Positions 39,599-49,744 of a stretch of 64,000 bases of DNA are shown in pieces. The notes under the pieces are model-generated. The model saw only the letters and a list, made by a program, of their open reading frames with translations. It did not search any database and was not told the DNA's origin. This stretch comes from Pseudomonas azadiae (GTDB taxonomy: Bacteria; Pseudomonadota; Gammaproteobacteria; Pseudomonadales; Pseudomonadaceae). The position numbers and the translations under genes are program-made. The first letter of the stretch is position 1, and each line of letters opens with the position of its first letter. The stretch spans positions 1,860,001-1,924,000 of the forward strand of contig NZ_JAHSTY010000001.1 of the NCBI RefSeq assembly GCF_019145355.1, in the 5' to 3' direction.

Positions 39599-39773
39599 CA
39601 CCTCTTTTTCTCCGCTTTCGACCGAGAAGATCGAAACGTTAATAGAGCCAAACAACACCGCTCTACCAACTCCTTCCAGGCTTCGATGAACTGAAGCAGG
39701 TCGCTGTCGAATCTCGCATAACTCTTTGTTTACCAAGGAGTTTTCCGTTTCGACCGCGCCGGAAGTGGGGCGA

Positions 39774-39801
39774 ATTATAGACTTCCAGAATCTGCCGTCA
39801 A
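39774..39801 (-). promoter_or_regulatory. rRNA promoter, distal
   Basis: TTGACG-N16-TATAAT on the minus strand followed by TCGCCCC. It begins four bases past the stop of msrQ. With the other two promoters it explains the 541 bases between msrQ and 16S rRNA, which hold no gene. Confidence 0.85.
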
Positions 39802-39804
39802 CCG

Positions 39805-40428
39805 TTAATTACGCTTTTGTTGCAGAAAGTGGTTTTTTCGCAATAAGGCGGGGATTCGCCGCATTACCGGCGGTACCCGCAACACCAGCAGCAGCGCACC
39901 TATAGACGCATAGATAGCCCACTCCTTCAGATCCGCCCGCACGATCCACAACATATGCAGCAAGCCAAGCCCAAGAATCACATACACCAGGCGATGCAGC
40001 TTCTTCCAGCGACTGCCGAGTCGACGCTGGCTGTAGCGGTTCGACGTCACCGCCAGTACCAGCAACGACAGGAACCCCAACGCACCGACAATAATGTAGG
40101 GCCGCTTGCGCAGCTCAACGCCCAGCTGCGACCAATCCAAGCCGAGTACAAATACGCAATAGGCTGCCAGGTGCAGCACCACATAAGCGAAGCACCACAA
40201 CCCCAGTTGCCGGCGCACCGCGATCCACCCCGCCCAACCGCTGAGTTTCTGCAGTGGCGTCATCCCTAGGGTGATCAGCAACAGGATCAACGTGCCCAGC
40301 CCCAAGCGATCGACCAATACCTTGCCCGGATCAGGCCCCAGGGCAAAACTCCAGGCCTCATACAACCAATACAACGGCCATATCGCCACCGCTATAAAGA
40401 CGCCAATGCGCCAGATCGGATAGCGCAT
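39805..40428 (-). CDS. msrQ: Haem membrane subunit of the periplasmic Met-sulfoxide reductase
   Basis: 207 residues, about six membrane helices of the ferric-reductase-like type ([20 protein letters not shown] and [20 protein letters not shown] hold candidate haem histidines). MsrQ passes electrons from the quinone pool to MsrP for repair of oxidised periplasmic proteins. Its start overlaps the msrP stop by one base. Confidence 0.94.
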   Translation of the reverse strand: MRYPIWRIGVFIAVAIWPLYWLYEAWSFALGPDPGKVLVDRLGLGTLILLLITLGMTPLQKLSGWAGWIAVRRQLGLWCFAYVVLHLAAYCVFVLGLDWSQLGVELRKRPYIIVGALGFLSLLVLAVTSNRYSQRRLGSRWKKLHRLVYVILGLGLLHMLWIVRADLKEWAIYASIGALLLVLRVPPVMRRIPALLRKNHFLQQKRN

Positions 40429-41441
40429 CAGTAGTTCTTCCGTAAATCCAGATCGGTATAAAGAGAAGCCACCTCATCGGCGTAGCCGTTGAACATCTGC
40501 GTCTCGCGCACATTCGGGCTGAACAAGCCGCTCGGCAGACGACGCTCCCGCGCCTGGGTCCAGCGCGGATGGTCGACCGTAGGGTTCACGTTCGCATAGA
40601 ACCCATATTCATCCGCGGCGATACTCTGCCAGGTGGTCTTCGGCTGCTCGCTTATCAAACTGATCCGCACAATCGATTTCACACTCTTGAAGCCATACTT
40701 CCAAGGCACCACCAAGCGCAGCGGCGCGCCGTTCTGATTCGGCAATTCGCGCCCATACATGCCCACAGCCAGGATCGCCAGCGGATTCATTGCCTCATCC
40801 AGTCGCAAGCCTTCTACATATGGCCAGTCGATCAAGCCAAAGCTCGAACGCTGCCCCGGCATGCTCTTGGGATCCTGCAGCGTTTCGAAACGGATGTATT
40901 TGGCTTTGGAGGTCGGCCCAACCTGCTTGAGCAATGCCGAGATCGGAAAGCCGATCCATGGAATAACCATCGACCACGCCTCCACGCAGCGCAGGCGGTA
41001 GATGCGTTCCTCCAATTGATAGGGCTTCATGAAGTCTTCCAGGGCATAACGGCCCGGCTTCGCCACTTCGCCGTCAATCACCACACTCCACGGCTCGGTC
41101 TTCAATGAACCCGCATTGGTTGCCGGGTCGCCCTTGCCGGTGCCGAACTCATAGAAGTTGTTGTAGTGAGTCGCGTCCTTGAACGGCGTGATCGCTTCGT
41201 CCTTAACCGTGATCGCTTGCCATTGGGTGCTCGGCAGTTTTTCGGCGAACCAGTTCGGCGCCCTGCCCGCCTCGACATCAGCGTAGCGCGAGGCCTCGCC
41301 AGCATCGGCCCAACGCGGCAAGCTGCTGGCTGCAATGCCGGCGAGCGCACCACCGAGCAAGCTGCGGCGGGAAAGGTAGAAGGACTCTGGGGTGACATCC
41401 GATTCGTGGCAATCGGACGTTTTATGCAATTTGATTAACAT
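40428..41441 (-). CDS. msrP: Periplasmic protein-methionine-sulfoxide reductase, catalytic subunit
   Basis: 337 residues. Tat signal [20 protein letters not shown] (about 24-43), then a sulfite-oxidase-type molybdopterin domain with the Mo-ligand cysteine in [18 protein letters not shown]. Reduces methionine sulfoxide in periplasmic proteins. Starts at an ATG with GGAG upstream; upstream of msrQ. Confidence 0.96.
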   Translation of the reverse strand: MLIKLHKTSDCHESDVTPESFYLSRRSLLGGALAGIAASSLPRWADAGEASRYADVEAGRAPNWFAEKLPSTQWQAITVKDEAITPFKDATHYNNFYEFGTGKGDPATNAGSLKTEPWSVVIDGEVAKPGRYALEDFMKPYQLEERIYRLRCVEAWSMVIPWIGFPISALLKQVGPTSKAKYIRFETLQDPKSMPGQRSSFGLIDWPYVEGLRLDEAMNPLAILAVGMYGRELPNQNGAPLRLVVPWKYGFKSVKSIVRISLISEQPKTTWQSIAADEYGFYANVNPTVDHPRWTQARERRLPSGLFSPNVRETQMFNGYADEVASLYTDLDLRKNY

Positions 41442-41504
41442 GGCAACTCCGCAGCATTGGAGAACAGATGCACCAATAGACTGCGGAGTATGGGCGAAAT
41501 TACA

Positions 41505-42362
41505 TTAAGGCAATGTTTTGTCGCGGCGCATATGCAGCAAATATTGAACCGGCCCCGAAGCGGCATAGACCAGGAACGCCAGCAGCAGAATCCGCGGAGG
41601 ATCACTGAACACTACGGCGAACACCAGCACCACTGCCAGGATCGCTACGAAAGGCACGCGCCCCTTGAGGTCCAGCTCCTTGAAGCTGTTGTACTTGATG
41701 TTGCTGACCATCAGCATGCCGGCCGCCGCTACCATCAAGGCCACCAGGAACGACATCTTTGAACCCTGAATTCCGTAATCACTGAACGCCCAGACGATAC
41801 CCGCCACCACACCCGCAGCCGCCGGACTGGCCAGACCAATGAAGTAACGCTTGTCGGCAGTCCCCACCTGGGTGTTGAAGCGTGCCAGGCGTAAAGCCGC
41901 GCCCGCGACATAAATGAAGGCAACCATCCAGCCGACCTTGCCCATGTCACCCAGCGCCCAGGCAAATGCCAGCAACGCAGGGGCAACACCAAACGCGACC
42001 ATGTCCGACAACGAGTCGTACTCGGCGCCGAAGGCACTTTGCGTATTGGTCATGCGCGCCACGCGACCATCAACGCCGTCGAGCACCATCGCCACGAAAA
42101 TGGCGATGGCCGCAAAACCGAAATATTTGCTGGCACTCGCCGCATCACCTGCCGCCAGTGCGCTTTGGGCGCTCATGGAGTTGATGATGGAATAGAAACC
42201 GGCAAACAGGTTCGCCGTGGTGAACAGGTTGGGCAGCAGATAGATGCCACGATGCCGAACCTTGCGACCTTCCGCGTCATGTCCTTCTTCGACATGCTCA
42301 TCGATGGGTAGCAGGCTTTCGGCGTCAGAAGCCTGGCTTGGCTCTTCGGGACGTTCGCTCAT
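41505..42362 (-). CDS. pssA: CDP-diacylglycerol-serine O-phosphatidyltransferase
   Basis: 285 residues from the ATG at 42362 (MSERPEEPSQASDAESLLPI). Membrane enzyme of the CDP-alcohol phosphotransferase family making phosphatidylserine, precursor of phosphatidylethanolamine. The motif DGVDGRVARMTNTQSAFGAE followed by YDSLSD carries the metal aspartates. Acidic N-terminal tail, then about eight membrane helices. Follows ilvC, separated by a terminator. Confidence 0.95.
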   Translation of the reverse strand: MSERPEEPSQASDAESLLPIDEHVEEGHDAEGRKVRHRGIYLLPNLFTTANLFAGFYSIINSMSAQSALAAGDAASASKYFGFAAIAIFVAMVLDGVDGRVARMTNTQSAFGAEYDSLSDMVAFGVAPALLAFAWALGDMGKVGWMVAFIYVAGAALRLARFNTQVGTADKRYFIGLASPAAAGVVAGIVWAFSDYGIQGSKMSFLVALMVAAAGMLMVSNIKYNSFKELDLKGRVPFVAILAVVLVFAVVFSDPPRILLLAFLVYAASGPVQYLLHMRRDKTLP

Positions 42363-42463
42363 GGACTTTACCTTGCAACGGGGTGAAAAAAATTCGACAA
42401 ATACTTGCGGCGAGTGTTCGCCCGCAAACGATGCAGCTTTATACCAGAACCTGCCTGCCAAAC

Positions 42464-42490
42464 GAAAAAACGCGGCCTAAGCCGCGTTTT
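42464..42490 (-). terminator. Rho-independent terminator after ilvC
   Basis: ACGCGGC-CTAA-GCCGCGT stem with A-run on the plus-strand left side, so a T-run follows the stem on the minus strand. Located 18 bases after the ilvC stop. Confidence 0.9.
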
Positions 42491-42507
42491 CTCTGGATAC
42501 GTACGAC

Positions 42508-43533
<1,026 letters not shown>

Positions 43534-43571
43534 CTATATATCCAGGCCGTAAGGCCATTCGCTAATTTGGG

Positions 43572-44063
43572 TTAGATGCTGAGTACTTTGTCGCCACGGG
43601 CAATGCCGGTGACACCACTGCGTACGGTTTCCAGAATCGAGGCCGTCCCGATCGACTGGATGAAGCTGTCCAGCTTGTCGCTTGTACCGGTCAGTTGCAC
43701 GGTATAAACACTGGCACTCACATCAACGATCTGCCCGCGATAAATGTCGGTCGTGCGCTTGATCTCGGCACGCTGGGCACCCGTGGCCTTGACCTTGACC
43801 AGCATCAGTTCACGCTCGATGTGGGCGCTTTCCGACAGGTCGACCAGCTTGACCACTTCGATCAGCTTGTTGAGGTTCTTGGTGATCTGCTCGATCACTT
43901 CATCATGGCCCACGGTGGTCAACGTCAGGCGCGACAGGGTCGGGTCTTCGGTCGGTGCCACGGTCAGGCTTTCGATGTTGTAGTTGCGTTGCGAAAACAG
44001 GCCGACAACACGAGACAGAGCGCCGGGTTCGTTCTCCAGAAGCAGGGAGATAATGTGCCGCAT
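43572..44063 (-). CDS. ilvH: Acetolactate synthase small subunit
   Basis: 163 residues from the ATG at 44063 (MRHIISLLLENEPGALSRVV). N-terminal ACT domain (ENEPGALSRVVGLFSQRNYN) senses valine and gives feedback control of IlvI. Starts two bases after the ilvI stop. Confidence 0.97.
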   Translation of the reverse strand: MRHIISLLLENEPGALSRVVGLFSQRNYNIESLTVAPTEDPTLSRLTLTTVGHDEVIEQITKNLNKLIEVVKLVDLSESAHIERELMLVKVKATGAQRAEIKRTTDIYRGQIVDVSASVYTVQLTGTSDKLDSFIQSIGTASILETVRSGVTGIARGDKVLSI

Positions 44064-44065
44064 GA

Positions 44066-45790
44066 TTAAGTACGCTCCGTCTTGTTCAGCCACATGTCGC
44101 GCATAGAGCCGTCTTTGATCTGCATCGGGTAGACGTGCTCGCTGGTATCCACCTTGATATCGATGAACACCAAGCGGTCCTTCATGGCGAACGCTTCTTC
44201 CATCTTCGGCTTCAGATCTTTCAGATCGGTGATGCGAATGCCGACGTGGCCATAGGCTTCAACCAACTTGACGAAATCCGGCAGCGATTCCATGTAGGAG
44301 TGGGAGTGGCGGCTACCGTAGCTCATGTCCTGCCACTGACGAACCATGCCCAGCACGCCGTTGTTCAGGCAGACGATTTTCACGGGAAGGCCGTACTGCA
44401 GGCAGGTCGACAGTTCCTGGATGTTCATCTGGATGCTGCCTTCACCGGTGACGCACGCGACGTCCGTATCCGGGAAGCTCAGTTTCACGCCCATGGCCGC
44501 AGGGAAACCAAAGCCCATCGTGCCCAGGCCACCGGAGTTGATCCAGCGGTTAGGCTTGTCGAACGTGTAGTACTGCGCGGCGAACATCTGGTGCTGGCCC
44601 ACGTCGGAGGTTACAAAAGCATCGCCCTTGGTCACTTCGCACAGGGTCTCGATCACGGTTTGCGGCTTGATAACGCTGCCGTCACCCTTGTCGTAAGGGA
44701 ACAGGCCGCGATCACCACGCCATTCGTCGATCTGCTTCCACCAACTGGCGACGGATTCCTTGTTCGGCGTTTCGCCGATGTCCTTCAGCGCTGCGACCAT
44801 TTCGGTCAAGACGCTTTCAACAGGACCTACGATCGGCACGTCGGCCTTGATGGTCTTGGAAATGGACGCCGGGTCGATGTCGATATGGATGATCTTGGCA
44901 TTCGGGCAGAATTTGCTCGCGCCGTTGATCACTCGGTCGTCAAAACGCGCGCCCACTGCCAGGATCACGTCCGCATGGTGCATGGCCAGGTTGGCGGTGT
45001 AGCTGCCGTGCATGCCAAGCATGCCGACGAACTGACGGTCCGAACCCGGGAACGCGCCGAGGCCCATCAAGGTATTGGTCACCGGCAGGTTGAGCAGCTT
45101 GGCCAGTTCGGTCAGCGGTGCGGAACCGCCGCCCAGAATCACGCCACCACCGGAGTACAGCACAGGGCGCTTGGCCGCCAGGAGCATTTCCGCGGCCTTG
45201 CGGATCTGCCCCGAGTGCCCACGAACAGCCGGGCTGTAGGAACGCAGCTTGGCTTTCTTCGGAAAGATGTATTCGAATTTTTCAGCCGGGTTGGTCATGT
45301 CTTTCGGGATATCGACCACCACAGGACCCGGACGACCGGACTGTGCGAGGTAGAACGCCTTCTTCATGACTTCCGGAATTTCCGAGGCGTGCTTGATCAT
45401 GAAGCTGTGTTTCACGATCGGCCGGGAGATACCGATCATGTCGGTTTCCTGGAACGCATCGGTACCGACCATGGTGCTGGCGACCTGGCCGGAAATGATC
45501 ACCATCGGAATGGAGTCCATATAGGCAGTCGCGATGCCAGTAATGGCATTGGTTGCGCCTGGGCCGGACGTTACCAGGACCACGCCGGCTTTACCGGTGG
45601 CACGGGCATAACCATCAGCCATATGGGTCGCGGCCTGTTCGTGGCGAACCAGGATGTGGGTAACAGCCGGTTCCTTGAACAGTGCGTCGTAGACATGCAG
45701 CAGAGCACCACCTGGGTACCCGTAGATATAGTCGACGCCTTCGTCACGCAAAAAGCGGACGAGCATCTCACCGCCAGATAAAAGCTCCAC
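44066..45790 (-). CDS. ilvI: Acetolactate synthase large subunit
   Basis: 574 residues from the GTG at 45790 ([13 protein letters not shown]). I prefer it to the GTG at 45799 because AGAGG lies eight bases before 45790 and would be too close to the other. ThDP enzyme: catalytic glutamate in [20 protein letters not shown] (about 51), ThDP-Mg motif [20 protein letters not shown] (with 'EGS' rather than GDG), [14 protein letters not shown]. Commits pyruvate to branched-chain amino acids. First gene of ilvIHC. Confidence 0.96.
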   Translation of the reverse strand: MELLSGGEMLVRFLRDEGVDYIYGYPGGALLHVYDALFKEPAVTHILVRHEQAATHMADGYARATGKAGVVLVTSGPGATNAITGIATAYMDSIPMVIISGQVASTMVGTDAFQETDMIGISRPIVKHSFMIKHASEIPEVMKKAFYLAQSGRPGPVVVDIPKDMTNPAEKFEYIFPKKAKLRSYSPAVRGHSGQIRKAAEMLLAAKRPVLYSGGGVILGGGSAPLTELAKLLNLPVTNTLMGLGAFPGSDRQFVGMLGMHGSYTANLAMHHADVILAVGARFDDRVINGASKFCPNAKIIHIDIDPASISKTIKADVPIVGPVESVLTEMVAALKDIGETPNKESVASWWKQIDEWRGDRGLFPYDKGDGSVIKPQTVIETLCEVTKGDAFVTSDVGQHQMFAAQYYTFDKPNRWINSGGLGTMGFGFPAAMGVKLSFPDTDVACVTGEGSIQMNIQELSTCLQYGLPVKIVCLNNGVLGMVRQWQDMSYGSRHSHSYMESLPDFVKLVEAYGHVGIRITDLKDLKPKMEEAFAMKDRLVFIDIKVDTSEHVYPMQIKDGSMRDMWLNKTERT

Positions 45791-46221
45791 GTTGTTCACC
45801 TCTAAAACGCCAGAATACCGTCCGTTGAAAACCGACGGGTCTTAATAGGTTTACTTCTCAACAGAGCATGAGCGACGGTGGTCGCCGACTACGTCAGCAC
45901 TGACTGAGCAAGTATTGGGATCGTCCCAAGTGTTGCGGGCTTTTCCCACCCAGCGCGAGGTAACGCGTTGCGGGTGTAACAGGTCGGCGCGGGTGTGCGC
46001 CTCATGATCTGCTGAGCGGGCCTGCTTCTGGCAGTCCCGATACAGCGGACTTTGGATTCTTCTGTTTCAGCCCCTTCAAGTCAAGCAATAATTGCGCTTT
46101 TCTCCAACTAAGCGCATGAGAACGTAGAAGAAAGGGCTTTGAGGAGGGATAAAACTCGCCTGAATGTCGTCAAGCGGTAGAAATATGCGCAAGACTGCCG
46201 GAAAAGCCGGCAGTCAGGCAA
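45791..46221 (-). promoter_or_regulatory. Long upstream region of ilvIHC
   Basis: 431 bases without a convincing gene. On the minus strand a possible promoter TTGACT-N17-AAGAAT lies near 46070-46100, leaving a leader of roughly 270 bases before ilvI. I looked for an attenuator with a Leu/Val/Ile-rich peptide and a terminator and found neither; the best short frame (38 residues) has no run of such codons. Function of the leader is unknown. Confidence 0.4.
46193..46215 (-). terminator. Hairpin after yqcC
   Basis: GACTGCCGG-N5-CCGGCAGTC, a perfect nine-base stem just past the yqcC stop. It lacks a good T-run on the minus strand, so it may be a weak terminator or a 3' stabiliser. Confidence 0.6.
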
Positions 46222-46551
46222 TTAACGAGCGTCGGCGATCAATTGATCGAACTTTTTCAGCGCATTGCGCAATCCGAGGCTTTCAAGCGGGCGGTCGGCA
46301 TAGACCATCTCGGCCATTTCCAGAATGCCCGACGCATTGGGCAGCGGCAGGTCCTGTTCGAGGATATGCTTCATGCGCACCAGGAAGATCCATTGCAGCC
46401 ATTGGTGAAAGTCCAGGGTATCCACCGAAAAAGGCTCGACGCTGCTGAGCGCCTCGGGGCTGGGGGACGCCTCGTCCCACCAGCCCTGCACGCGCAACTC
46501 GCGTTCAATCAGCAATAACTGTTCGGCAATCGCCGGAAAGCGTGCATCCAT
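46222..46551 (-). CDS. yqcC: YqcC-family protein
   Basis: 109 residues, all-helical, DUF446/YqcC family: FPAIAEQLLLIERELRVQGW, then FHQWLQWIFLVRMKHILEQD. No known activity; in other gammaproteobacteria it often sits near the pseudouridine synthase truC. Here it overlaps the end of a lipoprotein gene and ends the mrcB block. Confidence 0.9.
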   Translation of the reverse strand: MDARFPAIAEQLLLIERELRVQGWWDEASPSPEALSSVEPFSVDTLDFHQWLQWIFLVRMKHILEQDLPLPNASGILEMAEMVYADRPLESLGLRNALKKFDQLIADAR

Positions 46552-47285
46552 CAGAGGCTGACCTTGGCTTTCTGGCGCGCCTGGGCAGCACCGGCGGCAT
46601 CGCCCTGTGCGGCACGCGCGTCACCAATCAACGCCCACAGGCTGGCTTGCAGATCAGGGCGACCGTTGGCCAGGGACAAGCCACGACGAGCGAACTGCTC
46701 CGCTTGCGGTGCGTCGCCCTGGGCCATGCGTACCTGTGCCAGGCGATACAGCACTTGCGGCTCACGCGGAGCAACGCGCTGGGCACGCTCGAGACTCGAC
46801 GATGCGCCATTCAAATCGCCACCCGCCTGCTGTTGCTGAGCCGTGGTGAGCAAGGCCAGCACCGGGCCGTCCAGTTGCTCGTCAGCCGACAGGCCGCCGG
46901 TGCTGGAGGACGATGGGATGCCGCTCGGTGTCGAAGGCATGTTGTAGGTGCCCTGGTTGATCGGTGCGGTTTGAATCGGCGCGGTATCGATCGGCCCGGA
47001 TGCGCTTGGCCCTGGGGTCCACGGCTCGGCGCTGATCGGCGCGGAAGTCGCGGCGCCGGCACCCGGCACCATCACCACCACGCCCGAATCCTGCGGCACC
47101 GCTTGGGTCGCGGCCTGGGCGGGCCGATTGGTCACGGTCTGGCGGAAACCGCCATTGGCCGAAATCCGGTCGCTATTGGAGACGGCCGTGCTCGAGTCCA
47201 CCACGGGAATGGAGCCGCGTTGCACACTGGAGCAACCGCTGAGCAAAGCCAGAGCTGTAATCGCTGGAATCCACCACTTATTCAC
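46551..47285 (-). CDS. Lipoprotein with TPR-like repeats
   Basis: 244 residues: signal peptide with lipobox LLSGC (about residues 14-18), a low-complexity Pro/Ser/Thr-rich linker (about 25-120), then two or three tetratricopeptide-like helices (LERAQRVAPREPQVLYRLAQ, AEQFARRGLSLANGRPDLQA). Probably an outer-membrane-anchored helper. It follows mrcB by 16 bases, so a role with PBP1b, as the LpoP lipoprotein of P. aeruginosa (also TPR-bearing and beside its PBP1b gene), is likely. Confidence 0.8.
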   Translation of the reverse strand: MNKWWIPAITALALLSGCSSVQRGSIPVVDSSTAVSNSDRISANGGFRQTVTNRPAQAATQAVPQDSGVVVMVPGAGAATSAPISAEPWTPGPSASGPIDTAPIQTAPINQGTYNMPSTPSGIPSSSSTGGLSADEQLDGPVLALLTTAQQQQAGGDLNGASSSLERAQRVAPREPQVLYRLAQVRMAQGDAPQAEQFARRGLSLANGRPDLQASLWALIGDARAAQGDAAGAAQARQKAKVSL

Positions 47286-47301
47286 TTGAAACCCTCTCTG
47301 C

Positions 47302-49626
47302 TTAATTCATCCAGCCCTTGACCCAATCCATCACCGATTCCGCGTCAGCAGGGGCATTGCCTCCACACGCGGCACCGGGTGGCGGTTCGCTGCCGCGAAT
47401 ATACGGCATCTGCACCGCGCCCGGACAGTTGGCATCGGAGCCTTGGCCCGTATGCGGATCAATCCAGGCCTGCACGATGTTATCCGGCTGCGGCATGTTC
47501 AGCGGCAGCGGGTCGGCCTTGCGCATGAAACTGGTCCAGACCTGCAGCGCACCGGTAGCGCCGGTGAACGGTGTCTTGCCGTTATCGTCGCGCCCCAGCC
47601 ACACCACCGCCAGCACGTCCTGGCCGAAGCCGGCGAACCAACTGTCGCGCGAATCGTTACTGGTACCGGTCTTGCCTGCCAACGTCAGGTTGGACGGCAG
47701 GACCTTATAGACGGAGCTGCCCGTACCTTCACGCATCACACGCTGCATGGCGTTCTGGATCAAATAGATGGAGCCTGCATCGAACCGCTGCTGAATCTGG
47801 AACGGATAACGCTTGAGCGGCTCGCCCTCGGCGGTCAGCACACTGCGGATGCCGCGCATCGGCGTATTGAAGCCACCGTTGGCGAGGGTCTGGTACATGG
47901 TCGCCACTTCCATCGGCGTCATCGCACCGGCGCCCAGCAGGATCGACGGGAAAGCCGGGAACTCACGGCCGACGCCCAGCCGCGCTATCGTCTTGAGGAC
48001 ATTGGGCACGCCGACTTCAAGGCCGAGTCGCGACGTGGAAATGTTGTAAGAGTGCGCAATCCCCTGATACAGGAACACCGTACCGTGGGAACGACGGTCG
48101 AAGTTCTGCGGCGTCCATACCTGCCCATCCGCGCCTTTGACCGACAACGGGTCATCCGACAGCCAACTGGTCAGGGTGTACTTGCTCGGTTTTTCCAAGG
48201 CGGTCAGGTAAACGGCCGGCTTGACCAGCGAGCCGATCGGCCGCACCGCATCCAGCGCGCGGTTGAAACCGGCAAAGCTGGCCTGCCGACTGCCGATCAT
48301 GGCCTGCACTTCGCCGGTTTCCGGATTGGTCACGACCATTGCCGCTTCGACTTCGTCCGAGCCTTTACGGCCCGTCAGGCGCTTGAAGGTGTCATTGACC
48401 GACGCTTCGGCTTTCATCTGCAAAATCGGATCGAAACTGGTGAAGATCCGCAGGCCTTCTTCGGTCAAGTCTTCGTCGCGGTAGTCTTCACGCAGTTGGC
48501 GTTTGACCAGGTCGATAAAGCCCGGGAAGGAACTGTCCGCCAGTTTGCCGCGAGTGGTAACACTCAACGGCATTTTCTTCGCCGCAGCCACTTGTTCGGC
48601 CGTGGCCACGCCTTGTTGCTCGAGCACATCGAGCACCAGGTTACGACGCTCCAACGCCCGCTCGGGATTGCGGCGCGGGTTGTAATAGGAAGGCCCCTTG
48701 ACCATGCCCACCAACAATGCGACCTGATGCAACTTCAGTTCGGACAATGGCTGGCCAAAGAAGAACTGGCTGGCCAGGCCGAAACCGTGCACCGCGCGCT
48801 GGCCGTCCTGACCGACGAATACCTCATTGAGGTATGCCTCGAGGATCTCCTGCTTGCTGTAGTGCAATTCCAGCAGCATCGCCATCATGGCTTCGGTGAG
48901 CTTGCGGGTCAGGCTGCGCTCGCTGGTCAGGTAAAAGTTCTTGACCAACTGTTGCGTCAGCGTACTGCCGCCCTGGGTCATTTTGCCGCCGGAGGTATTC
49001 ACCCAGACTGCGCGGGCGATCGACTTCGGGGAAACGCCCCAGTGATGATAAAAATCGCGGTCTTCGACGGCCACCAGGGTTTCGAGCAGGAACGGCGGCA
49101 CTTGATCAAGCTTGATCAGGATGCGGTCTTCGAGATTCTTCGGATAAATGCCGCCGATCATCAGCGGTTCCAGGCGCACCACAGGCAGCTTGGAGCCATT
49201 GAGTGAAGACAACTCGGCGACGTAATCGCCGGAAAAGCGCACGCGCACCGGCTGGGCTTTTTCCAGGCCTTCGTAGAACTGGAAGCCACGGGTATTCAGG
49301 TCGACGGTATTACCGCTGACGGCGGCCGCCCCCGGACCATTGCTCACGGGTTCGCGGCGATAGCCCAAGGCGTCGAGCTCGGTGAGAAAGTCGTCCTTGC
49401 TCAGCTTCTGGCCGGTGAACAGTTCCAGCGGGCGCGCGTACACCTTGGCGGGAATGGTCCAGCGCTTGCCGGAGAATTTCTCCTGGACCACAGCGTCGAG
49501 GTACACCGCAAAGCCAGCGAGCACTACAAGCCCCACCAGGCCGAGCTTGAGCGCCCAGCCCAGCCAAGGGCGCAGGCCGCGGGAAGGAGGTTTTTTACGG
49601 GAACGGGGAGATCGGGTTCGAGTCAT
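47302..49626 (-). CDS. mrcB: Penicillin-binding protein 1B
   Basis: 774 residues. Bifunctional class A PBP: basic cytoplasmic tail, membrane helix (about 26-46), UB2H-like domain, glycosyltransferase GT51 (EDRDFYHHWGVSPKSIARAV with catalytic glutamate, then GGSTLTQQLVKNFY), and transpeptidase with SxxK in RPIGSLVKP (about Ser465), SYN and KTGTSND. Makes peptidoglycan at the inner membrane. Upstream of its candidate lipoprotein activator. Confidence 0.97.
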   Translation of the reverse strand: MTRTRSPRSRKKPPSRGLRPWLGWALKLGLVGLVVLAGFAVYLDAVVQEKFSGKRWTIPAKVYARPLELFTGQKLSKDDFLTELDALGYRREPVSNGPGAAAVSGNTVDLNTRGFQFYEGLEKAQPVRVRFSGDYVAELSSLNGSKLPVVRLEPLMIGGIYPKNLEDRILIKLDQVPPFLLETLVAVEDRDFYHHWGVSPKSIARAVWVNTSGGKMTQGGSTLTQQLVKNFYLTSERSLTRKLTEAMMAMLLELHYSKQEILEAYLNEVFVGQDGQRAVHGFGLASQFFFGQPLSELKLHQVALLVGMVKGPSYYNPRRNPERALERRNLVLDVLEQQGVATAEQVAAAKKMPLSVTTRGKLADSSFPGFIDLVKRQLREDYRDEDLTEEGLRIFTSFDPILQMKAEASVNDTFKRLTGRKGSDEVEAAMVVTNPETGEVQAMIGSRQASFAGFNRALDAVRPIGSLVKPAVYLTALEKPSKYTLTSWLSDDPLSVKGADGQVWTPQNFDRRSHGTVFLYQGIAHSYNISTSRLGLEVGVPNVLKTIARLGVGREFPAFPSILLGAGAMTPMEVATMYQTLANGGFNTPMRGIRSVLTAEGEPLKRYPFQIQQRFDAGSIYLIQNAMQRVMREGTGSSVYKVLPSNLTLAGKTGTSNDSRDSWFAGFGQDVLAVVWLGRDDNGKTPFTGATGALQVWTSFMRKADPLPLNMPQPDNIVQAWIDPHTGQGSDANCPGAVQMPYIRGSEPPPGAACGGNAPADAESVMDWVKGWMN

Positions 49627-49744
49627 GGCGGCGGATTATACGCACTTTATTGAGGATCAACATGAGCCGGACAGCGGTTTGCACGACCGGCCACAGCAGC
49701 CATAATGCCCGCCATGTTTTCCCCCAGACTCTGAAGGATCGCCC

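Noticed and set aside
45880..46010. A 38-codon frame on the minus strand in the ilvI leader as an attenuator peptide
   Set aside because: It has no run of Leu, Val or Ile codons and no terminator/antiterminator pair after it.
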